From: Platanthera guangdongensis
Taxonomy: Eukaryota > Streptophyta > Magnoliopsida > Asparagales > Orchidaceae
NCBI GenBank assembly: GCA_039583875.1
Contig: CM077165.1
Location: 73,768,757 to 73,832,756, forward strand
Length of the DNA stretch: 64,000 nt
Direction: 5' to 3'
The position numbers were made by a program, and so were the translations under genes. Under the pieces are notes generated by a model that saw only the letters and a list, made by a program, of their open reading frames with translations, searched no databases and was not told the DNA's origin. Positions 20,913 through 32,763 of this stretch are shown here, piece after piece. Position 1 is the stretch's first letter; each line of letters starts with the position of its first letter.

Positions 20913-21194
20913 GACCCCTCAAGATGTTAATTTATTTTTCCTGCTTTAAGTATACTAAGGGCTGCTCTAGGTAGATAGGGGCTTATCTTTGTTTATTGGG
21001 GGCTTAACTTTGTTTATTGGGATTTTGGTTCGCCGTTTGGGCGAAAGGGGTCTTAGATCTAAGTTTTCCCTTAAATCAAATTTAACAAACAAGGAGTCAT
21101 AATGGGATGTTACAAGACTTTTTCCTTCGGTAATAAGACCCGTAGGTCCGACCTTGATTTCGGGGACGAAATCTTTGTTTTGTTTATTGGGATT
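20913..21194 (+). other. TEK-1 3' untranslated region before the 3' LTR
   Basis: Contains three copies of TTTGTTTATTGGG and the gypsy-typical TTTCGGGGACGAAAT (21158-21172). The purine run directly before the LTR (TATTGGGATT) is short and weak as a polypurine tract. AATGGGATGTTACAA (21101-21115) is a perfect 15-base inverted copy of the LTR start (21194-21208). Confidence 0.7.
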
Positions 21195-24100
21195 TGTAAC
21201 ATCCCATTTCCAACTAGACCCCTAAGAGTGGTTTTGGCCATGACTAGGTCATGACAAAACCCTGGGAAGCCAGAAATGGGCCAAGAGATAGGAGGCCAAG
21301 GTAGGGATCACCATGGTCTGCAGATAGTAGAATTCTGAACAATAGTTTAGGATGATAATGGGGCTTCACCATGACCCCAAGACCCTACCACAACACTCCC
21401 AAACATTTTGGGAGACCCATTAGAGCCAAAAGGACCCATTAGGGCCAACCCAAGAGGCCCAGTTGACCAAGGTCAACCCTAGCCCTAAATAGGTCAACCT
21501 AGCCCACTTAGGGCCAATTGACCTACTCCTAGTCCAGAGGACCCCACCCATGCCCTCCTAACCCTAAAGTGGGATCAATGGGTCACTAAGGACACATTGG
21601 GGTCAGCCCTAGAGGCCAGGTTGACCCAAGTCAACTCAAGCTCCTAATCTGGTCAAAGTACCCTTACTAAGGGTATGTGACCTCCAAAGTGCAGGGTAAC
21701 CCTACCTAGACCCTAAGGGGAGTCAATGGGTCACCAAGGATCCATTGGGGGTCAACCTAGATGGTCAAATTGGCCAAGTCAACCCTCATTGAGGGTCAAG
21801 TCAACTTAGCCCAAAAAGGGCTAACCCAAGCTCAAGCCACTTCTCCCTTAGGCTAAACCCATTCCCATGATCATCATAATCCAGTGGGCTGCCTTTAGCT
21901 TGTGGGGTTGACTAGTCAACCAGAGGTGACTAGGAGAGAGAAGGAGCTCCTCTCCATGATAATGGAGGAGAGAGAAATGAGGAAGGAGAAGGGGGAAGTG
22001 AGAGGCCGGCCAAGGGAGACTAACAGCCACCCATTATGGCTGCAATCAACTCCTCTAGGGGAGAGGAGTTGATTCCAGCCGTTTCCCGGCCACCAAGGGG
22101 TGGGTTCAGCCCCCCTCCACACAACCCGAGCCACTCCATTAATGGAGATAATGGCCATTGAAGAACCAGCCTCTCCCCTCCCCCAATTGCCATTTAAACA
22201 CCATCAGGAAGCCGAGGGGATCATTTTGGAGCACTTACCTGGAGGAGACGAGCCCTTCCACTGTGCAGTTGCAGAAGCCGAGCGCCGCCGCCGTCGCCAA
22301 TGGCATCCCGCCGCTCCTCTCGCATCCAGGCCGCCAGGAAGGTCCTCCTCCTCTCCTTAACTCGCGGGTAGATCCTAGGAATCCTTAGGCTTGAGTTTCG
22401 GGCTCAATTGAGCCCGATCGAATCCGGGATTTCTCCTGGTTTCGGCAAGAAAAATTCTTGCTTAATCCGCCGGAAAACGCCTCTCCGGCGGCGGAGCCGC
22501 CGTCTGACGATAGCCACCACCTCGACGGAGGTGTTGGTGGCGGTGGCCGGCCGGGGAAGGGGCTGGATTGCCGGCGGCAGAGCTTGGAAATCGCTCCAGG
22601 CAGAACCAATCCCAGCTGTTGGCTCAGTGGGGACGATGACCAGATGCCGTCGATCTGCGCCAAGATTCGTGCGGCATCAGATCAAATACTATAGGAATTA
22701 AATAAGAATCATTTCATTTCTGTCACACTGGATGTATTTAATGTATTTAAGTTTTAAAAATACTTAGGGACCCTGAGTGGAAATTTGCCCAACATGAACA
22801 TTGTAGCTTAGGGTGTCTAGTTTGCAGCAAAAATTGTTTGGACCCTTTTGGGTCACTGGTTAGACCAGGGCACCCATTTTGGTGGGACATACCCTTAGGG
22901 CTAGGCAGTCACTAAAATGAGTGCCCACTCTTCACCCCAAGCCCAAATTGGCTGAAATTTTGGCAGAGAGTCTATCCTAGACATACCTAGGGCCTGCCAA
23001 AAAATGGGAATTTTTGGGGAAAATATTTCTATAGTTTTGGTAAAAATTTAATAATCATTAGATAAATTAAATAGGTGCCCTAAACACATCCAAACCCTCC
23101 CAAATTTTGGTGAGTGGTCCCTGGGCTCCAATTAGGTTCTTGTATAAAATTTCGTTCAGATTGGATGTGTTTTGAATAGGTTTTGACCCAACCCTATTTA
23201 TACCCTATGAAGGGCATTTTGGTCAAAAGTTGCACTTTTGGTTTTGAGTGACCAAATCACCTCAACAGAGGCTGAAATTTTGGCCACAGATATAATTTGA
23301 CTTTTTACACTCACTTATGGAGTTTGGAGTGGATTGGACTAGGGTAGCCCTAGAATGTTAGGGTAGGCCCTTTAGGGTAATTTCTAGGGTTTGAAGAAAT
23401 TGGGGTCAAAAGACCTTGGATGGACTTGAAACTTGGGAATGATGTCCATAGGGTTACTATGGTCCTGTGGTTAAAATTTTAGGGCATTTGGAAGTCTTAA
23501 GACCCCTTAAATCCATAACCCTAGTTTAGGGCACTAGCTTTGAAACCATAAGATCTAATACCAAAACTATCTGAAAAGGCCTGAGATTTTGAATGGGTAG
23601 TTGCTTAGGGCATACATGTCTCTGGAAATTTTATAATAAATTTTGGATGAATATTTTTGGTACTTTATTCACAAAGTCATATTTTATAATTTCCACTTAA
23701 GAATTTTTGCAGAGAACTATACTTGTTTAAACTTGATAAAACTTAGCAAAGGGGCTTATAGTCATGGTACCCATCTCTGTAAATTTTTATGAAATTTTTG
23801 AAGAATGATATTTAGTAGTTGCTTCTTTAATTATTTAATTCCATGGAACCTTGGGAAATTTAATAATGACTATTAGATTGTCTGAAAAATTCTAATTTCT
23901 TCATCATAATGTTTCTAGTTCCCTGTGAAGCCCTAGTAATTTTTACATAATTATTGGAGACATATATGTGGCACTTCCTTCATTATATTTGATTTTAGGA
24001 ATTATTTTAATAAATCCTTTAGAGGTCAAGAACTATCTGGAAAACTATGAAAATTGGCAACCAATGATATTTTCTCTGTTATTTAGTGAATACAAATTTT

Positions 24101-26107
24101 AGGAGGCCATTACCTGAGAAAATCTTATGGTTCATGTTCAAATTGACTATGGCCTAGTTTTTGAGGAAAATTCAATAAATAGTAGATTAATTGGGAAAAA
24201 TATGATTTTCTGAATTTAGTCTATATTTATCATAATAGACCTCTGATAATTATCATGAGGGTACTGGATGAGTATTTCATGTACTTCCCCTTTTACGGGT
24301 CACGTAGCTTAAGTGGTCTGCATATAGCAAAACTGCAGGATTTCATTTGGATATGAATTAGGGCACGTATGATGGGTCTTGATGGTTTGCTGTAAGGACA
24401 AGTGGAATGGCTGCATCTTTGGAAGATGAGTGAGTAGGGTGTGGTTTTGTCTAGGGTTTAAAGGCGTTCGGGTCCGACGAAAGATCGTCCTACCCAAGGA
24501 GAGTTGGAGTCAAATCACCCTAGGATTAGCGTATCGAAACATGAGAAAATAATGGGTAAGGCGATCAACCAATAATAAAATAAGTACCTTGCGAAAGGGA
24601 ACGCTGGGCGTAATCCCAACACAGTTCCTAGTGCCCCTTGAGAGCCCTTCACAGGGAATACCGGGGGCAGTCCTGGGTTAACGTAAACTGTTTAACAAGC
24701 TGAAAAGAGTAACTTAGTAATTAGGGTTGCACATTTCACAGACACTGATGGCACGGGATGTTAGCTGGGAGCTTCGGCTCGATTGTTTGTGACGGACGTG
24801 TTGGTCCGGGGAGCTTCGGCTCGGGTTTTGATCACGCTAAATTCTCATGTGCATAAAAGGAAAGTAAATTAAGGTGGTGGGTCTTCGGTATTGGAGGGTC
24901 GATGCACCGACGCCAATACGTCGACTCGGCAAGTGTGGTTAGCACTTCGCCAACAGAAGTCCGGTGCGCCAGCCGGCAAGAGTACGCAGGAGTCCGCTTC
25001 GTGCACCAAGCGTTGAGGCGTACGATAGGTCTGACCGGTAGTGCTTTACTGGTTTAGAGGTGGGAGAGGCCCAACCCACCGCTTCCGTCTGCCACTACGG
25101 AGGTATCCTGGGAGGTTACGGCTCCAGAAAGGGGGAACTAAAGGTCTGTGTGCACAGAGTCGGGTATGTGCGTTGCACTTGCATGATCCATCATACCCAC
25201 TTGCATGTCATAGCATAATCGTTACCTTAAACCTTGACACCTAAAGTATAAGTGGAATGGGACGCTTATACTTTAGGACCTGCAAAACGACCCCTTAGTC
25301 TATAAGCTTGTGTGGGCAAGTTTATAAATTAAGGTTAAATTTTGATATATTTAGTTACTGCTGTTTGACCACCGACACCCCAACGTATAAATCGGTATGG
25401 GACTTTTTATACGATGGGAGCCTTGCAAGAGACCCCTTGGCTTATGTGTTTTTCCACATAAGTGAAGGTTACATTTCAGCTTACATTTTATTGTCTTTAT
25501 ATGCTATAGAACTTGCTAGAATAGGACCGCTGCCATCTGCTTTTGATATTCTCCACCTTCAAGTCCTCCCCTTTCTTCCTCTCCGCTCGGTGCCTAGGAG
25601 CCGTGGGGGAAGGGGTGGGGGATGATAGGACTTAGTCTTTTAGACTAACGGTTTTCGAACCGCATCATTTAGGGGATCGTGGAGACCAGCATGGAGGAGC
25701 AGCCCCAGAGACCGGTGCGCTTGGAGGTGGGGCAGTCTAGCTCCGGAGTTCATACAGCCGGGACTGTGAGTCTCGACCCTGAGTAGTTTTTCAGCTTTTG
25801 CTTCCGCATGAGTGATTTTGTAGTGAGGATATGTTGTACCGGGCATAAGCCCGTATTTTGCTACTCTGATGTTATCATCTGTGGACACTCCCTTCGTGGA
25901 GTTATATTTATATATGTCATGTGATTCTCTGTGGACAGATAGTTTTTCATTTTACTTCATTATGCTACTTTTATGTGATCGAATTGGCCGGCAGAATCGG
26001 CACCTTGTGGTGATGACCCTTCAGGGCGTGAAGGAGTCACCGCAAAACGGCGGTTCTGGTCCTAAGACCCCGGTGTCGAAAAAGAAAAAAAAAGAGGGGG
26101 TCTTACA
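21195..26107 (+). mobile_element. TEK-1 3' LTR
   Basis: Near-identical to 11175-16089 throughout, including the hairpin module (25240-25462) and both UUCG hairpins. Differences are scattered substitutions and a few one- or two-base length changes. It ends GGTCTTACA at 26107, followed by the target duplication CAAGG. Confidence 0.95.
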
Positions 26108-26171
26108 CAAGGAGCAAGGATGAGTTAAAGAGCAGCTCAGAGGCGTAAGATGAAAAATCATCTAAGTAATA

Positions 26172-26455
26172 ATCGACGAGAATCACCAAGTGATTCTCGC
26201 CGATTCGGCGAGAATCACTAGTGATTCTCGCCGAATCGTCGAGAATCACTGGCTGATTCTCGCCGGCTAAATCAGAGTGCAATCAAGTCATATTCGACGA
26301 GAATCACTTTGTGATTCTCGACGGATCGATGAGAATCACTTTGTGATTCTCGACGGATCGTCGAGAATCACTTTGTGATTCTCGCCGAATCGTCGAGAAT
26401 CACCCTTGATTCTCGATGATTCGACGAGAATCACAGGTGATTCTCGCCGATTTTG
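26172..26455. repeat. GAGAATCAC/GTGATTCTC palindrome array in the Y 5' LTR
   Basis: About eight inverted-repeat units of the form CGAGAATCAC-N3/4-GTGATTCTCG, most flanked by GCCGA or TCGACG. The 3' LTR (33102-33250) has clearly fewer units; the missing ~130 bases are all array. Located upstream of the TATA box as in X. Confidence 0.9.
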
Positions 26456-26571
26456 ACTTGGGCGATTTTCGGGAACTCCCTGAACCGGATTCTGCCGCTG
26501 GCACTGTTTGAACCGGAACTAGGGTTTCCTTCAGGTGGGACCCACAACGGTCATTTGGGAGTATAATTGTG

Positions 26572-26579
26572 TATAAATA
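26572..26579 (+). promoter_or_regulatory. TATA box of the Y 5' LTR
   Basis: TATAAATA within GTGTATAAATACACGG, about 110 bases after the palindrome array. The same box is at 33372-33379 in the 3' LTR. Confidence 0.7.
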
Positions 26580-27116
26580 CACGGGTATTTTTGAACAGCA
26601 AGAACGGAATAAAAATATACGAAGCCGAGCCGCGACGTAACCTAGATCGCGATTTCCGCTCCGTCGCTGCCGCCGTCGCCGCTCGAGCAAGTTGGTCGCC
26701 GGTCTTGATCGTGGTTTCTTCCAGATCTTCCGGCGACAGAAGCTTAGCCAAGCTTAGAGTCTCACGCGTCTAACCGGAGATCTCTTGTCTCTTGATTTGT
26801 AGATTGGGAAAATCGTCCCCATCCGAATCGATCGAGACGATTGATCCTAGTGTGACCGTTGGTAGACCTAGCTAGCTTCGCTACGAAGTTTGGATCTCCA
26901 AAGTACAGCAGCCGCATATCGTTGTCGCTGCCGATCCCGTGAACCTAGCCGCCGCCCATCTTGCTGCCGCCGGTTCCGGGGAGATTCTCTCCAAGAGAGA
27001 TCTAGGGTTGTGGACTCTTCGTGGACTTCAAGAACACGTCGTTGACAAAGACGGACACCTTAGTCTCCAAACGTAGTTTGTATCTCTTGTACATTCTAGT
27101 TTTACTTTTGTTGTAA

Positions 27117-27270
27117 AGGAACGTTGGTTCCTAGTTGTAAGGGTTGGGTGCAACCCGTGTTGTGGGAGTGTTGACTCCTACGTGCGGAAGGGTTCCTTCC
27201 GATAGTGCAAGGATTGGATTTCAATCCTGTTGGTGAAGAGACCGAGTCGTCCCTTGTTGGGAGAGAGGTC
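27117..27270 (+). repeat. Mini-hairpin array in the Y 5' LTR
   Basis: Five perfect small hairpins in a row: AGGAAC-GTTG-GTTCCT, GGGTTG-GGTG-CAACCC, GGAGT-GTTG-ACTCC, GGAAGG-GTT-CCTTCC and GGATTG-N5-CAATCC. Then a larger one closes with GACC/GGTC around CCC-TTGTT-GGG. Linkers are short (AGTTGTA, GTGTTGT, GATAGTGC). The 3' LTR copy at 33917-34070 keeps all stems. Confidence 0.85.
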
Positions 27271-27452
27271 GAAGGGGGAAAGTGGATGTACCCAAATCGA
27301 GGAACCACTATAAATTGCTTGTCTATTTTCTGTGCTGTGCTGTTTTGTTTTATTGTGCAGGTATAATTTTAAATTCCGCAAAAACGCTGCACGCCACCTA
27401 TTCCCCCCCCCCCCCATAGGTGAAGATAGTTGACACTAGGTGGACTTTCAAG

Positions 27453-27464
27453 TGGTATCGGAGC
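27453..27464 (+). other. Y primer binding site
   Basis: TGGTATCGGAGC, one change from the initiator tRNA-Met site, two bases after the LTR end. Confidence 0.8.
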
Positions 27465-27524
27465 AAGGTTACTCATCAAAAAGGTTTACACCTTGAGTAG
27501 AATCCTGCCGCCAGTGTCAGAAGC

Positions 27525-29107
27525 ATGGAGCTGGATCATGAGATATCGCCACTAAGACTCCCCACATGCACAAAGGAGTTTTATCCCGTCTGGAGGATGA
27601 GAGTGTCATATCACTTGGATGTTATCAATCCTCAAGCATCTTTCATCCTGGAAGAGGGTCCTTTTATTCCTATGAAGACCTCCGACTCTGGAAAGAATAT
27701 CCAAGTGCCCAAGTGCATTGCTGAGATGTCGGAGACGGAACTTTCATTATTTAATTTGGACAAGAGGATTCGTCAAATTATCATGGATATCTGGTCTGGA
27801 GCTTCTCGCTCTAGATTGGAAAAATGTGGGTCGGCTAAATCTATGTGGGTGATGATCTCAGAGCTGATGGGGGGGGGGGGTCAGAGAAAGCTGGAATCTG
27901 CTGTCAACCAGAGGATGAAGCCTATGTGGGGGTCCTCGCCTCTGAAGATGAAGGCAAGGATCTATCGGACAACATCAGAGCTCTAGTGTCCATGTCAGAG
28001 ACTGAAGAGGCCAGTGAGGAAAGCAGCTCTGATGAGGATGACACAACGGTCACTGGCTCTAATGACAATAACACTGAAGAGCAGGTAACTTCTTCATCCT
28101 GCCCCGTCTCTCTTGAAGTTTCTGAAGACAAGAACTGCTTTCCTTCAGAAAAGTCTGATTCTCTGAAGAGAGCCCCTCAGAAGAGCAACCTACTTGTTGA
28201 AGAACAAGCTCAGGAGATTGCTCGGCTGAAGATCTTGTTGGTTCTCCAATTGGCATCCAACAGGGTCAAGGACTCTAAAATCTCTGATCTAGAGAGAAGT
28301 CTAGAGAATGAGAAAAGAATAGTATCAAACTTTTCCAAGGTTGATACTATAAAGAGAAAGCAAGAAAATGGGTGGATCTCCCGAATTATCAATTCGTGGA
28401 GAAATGGGGAAACGGTATTCCGACCCCCCACTCCAAGCAGGAAGGCAACTCATCATGCCTTCAGGTATGATCACAGAAATAATCGTGGTCACTGCAAGGG
28501 TGATCTGTCCTCATGTGGAGACACCCATAGTGCAAGGGCCGTCGTGGCCACCCATGAGAGAATACCTAAGGCTCATTCTGTGCCCTTTGTATTCACTGCC
28601 ACTGCCTCAACTCGGTGTGAATCTGCATGTACCAGCTCACAGAACACTTCTCACCACCTGAGGACACAGGACAGGGAGGTTAGAAGTCATGCTGTAAGTT
28701 TTCATGGGGCCTCTGGAAGGGGGATGCCTGAAAGTAAGGCACCACCTCCCCGGCCTCATGACGCTCGCAACATGCATTCCTTCCACCCTTCCACGTGTCA
28801 CGGTGGAAGAGGAAATTTTGTGAGGAGATCATGCCCTATCCCGTTTAGACCTAGGACCGTGACTACCTCAGTCACTAGATCAGCTCAGAAACGGCGATAC
28901 AACATTCACCCGTGTTGGTGCTGTGGCAAAGTGGGACACTTTGCCATACACTGTTGGCACAACCCCTCTGTGTCAAGGGCAAGGGCCTATCCACATTTTC
29001 TGGGCAGAGGTAGTCTTCCTGACAGGTTTTCTGAAGGAAGGCAGTCGAGTGCTTATGCTAACAGGAACCTAGGACCCAATATGTATTGGGTTCCTAAGGT
29101 AAAGTAA
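27525..29107 (+). pseudogene. gag: Y gag, internally deleted
   Basis: ATG 27525 opens a Sirevirus capsid-like N-terminus (about 120 residues, MELDHEISPLRLP... with YPVWRMRV, LDKRIRQII and SAKSMW). This is similar in pattern to X gag but ends early at a 12-G run (27869-27880). After the run the gag sequence continues in another frame, with the acidic segment, a coiled-coil-like stretch (QAQEIARLKILLVLQ...) and zinc knuckle CWCCGKVGHFAIHC (about 28915-28956), to a TAA at 29105-29107. Compared with X, the capsid C-terminus, the basic region and the first zinc knuckle are missing. Whether the frame break is real or a homopolymer error cannot be told, but the deletion is real. Confidence 0.85.
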
Positions 29108-30129
29108 CTCTTTCTTGCAGGGTAGTCTAGGTTCCCGTAAATATGATGGGAACTAGACAGTAGATTGCTCAAGACTAAATTGGAAAAAGCGTCTGGAATA
29201 ACAGATGTGATATCTACATGGGCATACTCACATTGAGCTCCTAATATGTTTTACCTGAGGGACTAAATGATAACTCTCATAATCCCAGGTACTTTTGATC
29301 AGTTCCAGGACTTGAGTCATATTGTATCCACATTTACATATATATATATATTTATACTTATACTTACACTTATATGTGTGTACATCTAAGGATATGTTAA
29401 CACGGTAAACATAAACCATAGATACAACAATGAAGACTTATCAGAAATTCCTCTGGTAGACTCGAGATCTAACATCTATAGGCGTAAATTAGTTCACTAA
29501 AAACTAGCGAAGATTGCCATCAAGAAATGTATGGAAAAGCCGGTTCAAACCCCAAATAGATTGGCTTTAAGAAGTATTTACATATTTGGAAGATTGTTAA
29601 ATTAACTTATATGGAAAAGCCGGAAACCCGTTAAAATCCCTTCTAAATCCCGTCGATATCGCGCAGTCTCCCGCCGACTCTTCACATTCTCGCGGAAGTC
29701 CGTTTTAAACTCGCCGATCGCCTGTTTTAGTCAGAGAGATATCGCGCAGGACTCTCGCCGATTGCCCTCCGCCTTCCCGCAAGATCCCCGAAAGCTTCTT
29801 CCCGAAGGTCTCTCGCCGAATCGTGAAGGCTTCCGTCGACATCCCGCAGGACGCTCACCGAAGATCTCTCGCAGGAAGCTCACCGAAGGTCTCTCGCCGA
29901 TTCTTTTCCAGGAATTTCTTCGCGGTTCTGATCTCTCCCAGTTTCGATTCTTCCTTCCAGGAATTTCTCCGCGTGCACTCATCCGGTGTCCATTATCTTC
30001 AACCAACTAACTCCCGTCTACGCTTTTGGGTAACTACATCCTCACCCTTGCTTGGACTTTATTACTAGCGTCGCTTCCCTTTTGACTTTTGATTAAGCGT
30101 AGAGTAGGGATTCTCTCCCTAGGCTTGAA
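29108..30129 (+). other. Y spacer between gag and ORF3 where pol should be
   Basis: No protease, integrase, RT or RNase H signature in any frame. 29330-29380 is (TA)/(TATAC)-rich. 29640-29910 is GC-rich with repeated TCTCGCCGA, GCTCACCGAAG and TCGCAGGA blocks, partly the same words as the Y LTR array. It ends with a short leader before the ORF3 ATG. Deletion of pol is the simplest explanation. Confidence 0.75.
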
Positions 30130-32456
30130 ATGGCTCCAAGAACAACCGCTGGGCTGGTCACTGGATGCGAGCTGGTTCGAACAGGGTTCTCTCATGCCTC
30201 AGATGAATTCAGAAACATCATTGTTATGCTGGAAGAGGCTGGACTCTCATTCGTACTGGAGCACCCGTGTAAAATCTTGGACAAGGAAGTGCTGGAGAAC
30301 TTCGCTACCGCCAGACTCCGAAATGAAGACTCTCTCATCAATAGCAAGGTTGCAAGGGCAACGATCAGATGTCTGCAAACAAGCTAACCAATACTTGCAG
30401 CTCACTAGCTCGGAGCACGAGGATTATCTTGAGGAAGAAGACAAAACCAGGACTCTATTATTCTGTGGTCTCGCTCGAGGAACTCGGTCGATAAAGCAAA
30501 AGGATATGAATGAAGAAGGGAAACTTCTGTCAGACATCGTTGGGAAGGTACTCATATGCAAACCGGGTTCTCATGACCACATCTCTGCGGACATGTTCAA
30601 GATCCTGGTCGTAATTGTCTGTAGAAAAGGATACAACTGGGGGGCATTGCTCTTTGAGAAGATAAAGGACACCCTGAGATCTCCTAGCTTTGGACGAATC
30701 ATCAGTCTGTATCTTAATCAGTTGAATGGAGATAAGTATGACATGAGTAAAGGTGTTCCTCTACATTACTTAAAGAAAATGGACTCGAGTGTTTTTGACA
30801 GATGGGAGAGGCGAATTGGGCAGGTTGCCGTGGTAGAACAACAGGACGCATCTCCAGCCGAGGACGGCACTGTGGCTGATTCCGTAGTAATCCCCAGTGA
30901 AATTCCTGATGCATTGACTACAGGAATTAAGGGGGAGCCTCTACCCACTGATGCTCATATCATATCTGACATCTCCCAGATAGTCAGATATGCAGTGGCG
31001 AATATACAAGAAGAAAGTGAAGCTGTGCCGGAGAATAAGGAGGCCCTGAATCTGAACGATCTAGGAGCCGGAGGTGCTGTACAGGAGACTGCTGACGAAG
31101 AGTTGGAAGATGATGCTGATGAAAATGATCTCATGGATGATGAAGGTGAGGAAGACGGCAATGAGGGACAGGAAGCTTTGGAGACTCAGGATATCACTGA
31201 AGCTCCATTTGACAAGCACGCTCCTGAGATTGCTCCTGAGATCATTGGTGCACCAGTGTAGGGGGAGTCCAAGAGATCTATAGAGGCCGCAATCATTCCC
31301 CCCTTAGAGACTGTGCTCGTGTCCAGCTCTACAGGTGCTTCTGCTGAAGAGCAAGGCCAAGAAGTGCCTCCGGATCTTCCACTATGAGATGATCTAGCCA
31401 CTCACACCGTGAATGTCATTCAGGGTATAGTGGATGAGCTTAAAGCCTCTTTTGAAAAAGATCAAAATAAAATACTGAAAAGGATTAAGAAATCTGAAAA
31501 TCTCATGCTCAAAAACATGGTCGAGATCAATCACAAACTGGACGTGATGGAAAAGAAGTTTGAAGATAAGTATACAGCTGCCGGCCAAGCTGTCACTCTT
31601 CTTATGGATGGATTGAAAAAGAACACCGATACTCTCGGCATAGTGAATCAGAATGCTCATGTCGTAGCAAATAATATTCAAAAGTTTGATGGCAATATGG
31701 TAACTCTCAACACCAATCAACAAGCCTTGGTCACTGAGTTCTCAAAGACTACTAAGAACATTGATGAGTCCCTGCATTCTTATGCAAACTCCATCGCAGT
31801 CGAAGCCAAAAAAGGGGGAGAAAGAATATATAGCTAAGATGGCTGAGCTTCGGGAAATCATGATCAACAACTTTGAACAGTCAAACAAATATGTCTATGA
31901 CAGTTGCTGGTGGATGCTCCAACAGGCGTTAGGCGTCGATTTGCATGAAAATCCTGCGGGTATTCATGCTCCTGAGACTACTACGGCTGCTGAGGGAGTA
32001 AGTGCTGCAGAAGTTCCCATGAGTGAAGCTGATGCTAGGGCTATTTCCAAAGCAAAACGTATGGCCATGTTTGACCAAGAGGCCCTAGCAAAAGCCAGGA
32101 ACAAGAGAAAATCTCAAGAAGGGACATCAAAGGAAACACAAGCTGAAAAGAGAATTAGATTGAAGGAGGAGGAAGTAAGAAACGAAAAGTGGAGTCCGGT
32201 ATCCAAGAGTATCATATTGGACACATTCTGGCTACAGGAACAAGGGGAAATCAATCGAAACGATGTATACAGCCAGTATGAGTGGGAGATGCACAAGACG
32301 GATGAAGCCAAATGGAACATCTTTTTCAGGACCAATACTGCGGCAGATAAAGCTCCTCCACCCAGATATTATCCCAAGCCCAAGGAGTATGTGGAAAGGC
32401 AAAGAAAAAAGTATTTGGCTCAGAAGCATAAGGATGACCTAGCCAAAAATCCATAG
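30130..32456 (+). pseudogene. Y ORF3, Sirevirus env-like-position gene, broken
   Basis: Homologous to X ORF3 (36341-39172) along its length, starting with the same Met-Ala-Pro. Shared landmarks: LSDIVGKVLICKPG--DHIS (about 30525-30590), FEKIKDTLRSPSFGRIISLYL (about 30652-30715), a long acidic middle, a coiled-coil-like region (31430-31800) and a C-terminal WSP-S-+IIL ... YF/YxKP--Y-ERQ motif. Breaks: a frameshift at about 30345-30360, TAG at 31259-31261, TGA at about 31387, and a frameshift at the A6G5 run near 31811-31822. I see no clear signal peptide or membrane segment, so an envelope role is not supported by the sequence. The function is unknown. Confidence 0.75.
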
Positions 32457-32524
32457 ACAGAAACTCATAGATTATCATTGTCTCTTGAACATTTTTATCT
32501 TGTCTTATTGATATATGAACAATC

Positions 32525-32528
<4 letters not shown>

Positions 32529-32613
<85 letters not shown>
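32529..32613. repeat. (TA)n microsatellite
   Basis: About 40 TA dinucleotides in the 3' untranslated part of Y. Short ORFs across it are meaningless. Confidence 0.95.
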
Positions 32614-32619
<6 letters not shown>

Positions 32620-32749
32620 GAATTTATGAGTGACTCAAGTTTTGGTCTGTTTGCCTATACTCTCTTGTGCTGCATCTCTAAATTCTGTATGTTGTATATA
32701 TTATCTGGTTGATGGTATTCATCTTAGCTAGTAGGATTATGGCTTCGTC

Positions 32750-32763
32750 AAATAGGGGGAGAT
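32750..32763 (+). other. Y polypurine tract
   Basis: AAATAGGGGGAGAT directly before the 3' LTR; X has the same tract at 39434-39447. Confidence 0.85.

Larger units (their letters stand above)
11175..26107 (+). mobile_element. TEK-1: young Tekay/Del-type chromovirus with giant LTRs
   Basis: About 14.9 kb with perfect target duplication CAAGG (11170-11174, 26108-26112). LTRs are 11175-16089 (4915 b) and 21195-26107 (4913 b), TGTAACATCCC...TCTTACA, with roughly 29 differences by eye (about 0.6%), so the insertion is recent. The internal part (16090-21194) has the gypsy order gag, protease, RT, RNase H, integrase, chromodomain-like tail. The genes have no nonsense codons; the only breaks are three one-base length changes, two in homopolymers. 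LTRs of this size make up two thirds of the element. Confidence 0.95.
26113..27450 (+). mobile_element. Y 5' LTR, right piece
   Basis: Continues the LTR begun at 10899. It holds the GAGAATCAC/GTGATTCTC array (26172-26455), a TATA box TATAAATA (26572-26579), a GC-rich (GCC)n segment (26630-27000), a mini-hairpin array (27117-27270), the conserved Sirevirus block (27272-27315) and the C-tract hairpin (27395-27422). It ends GGACTTTCA. Confidence 0.92.

Noticed and set aside
32529..32613. Functional AT-rich origin or matrix element
   Set aside because: It is a plain TA microsatellite with no other signal.
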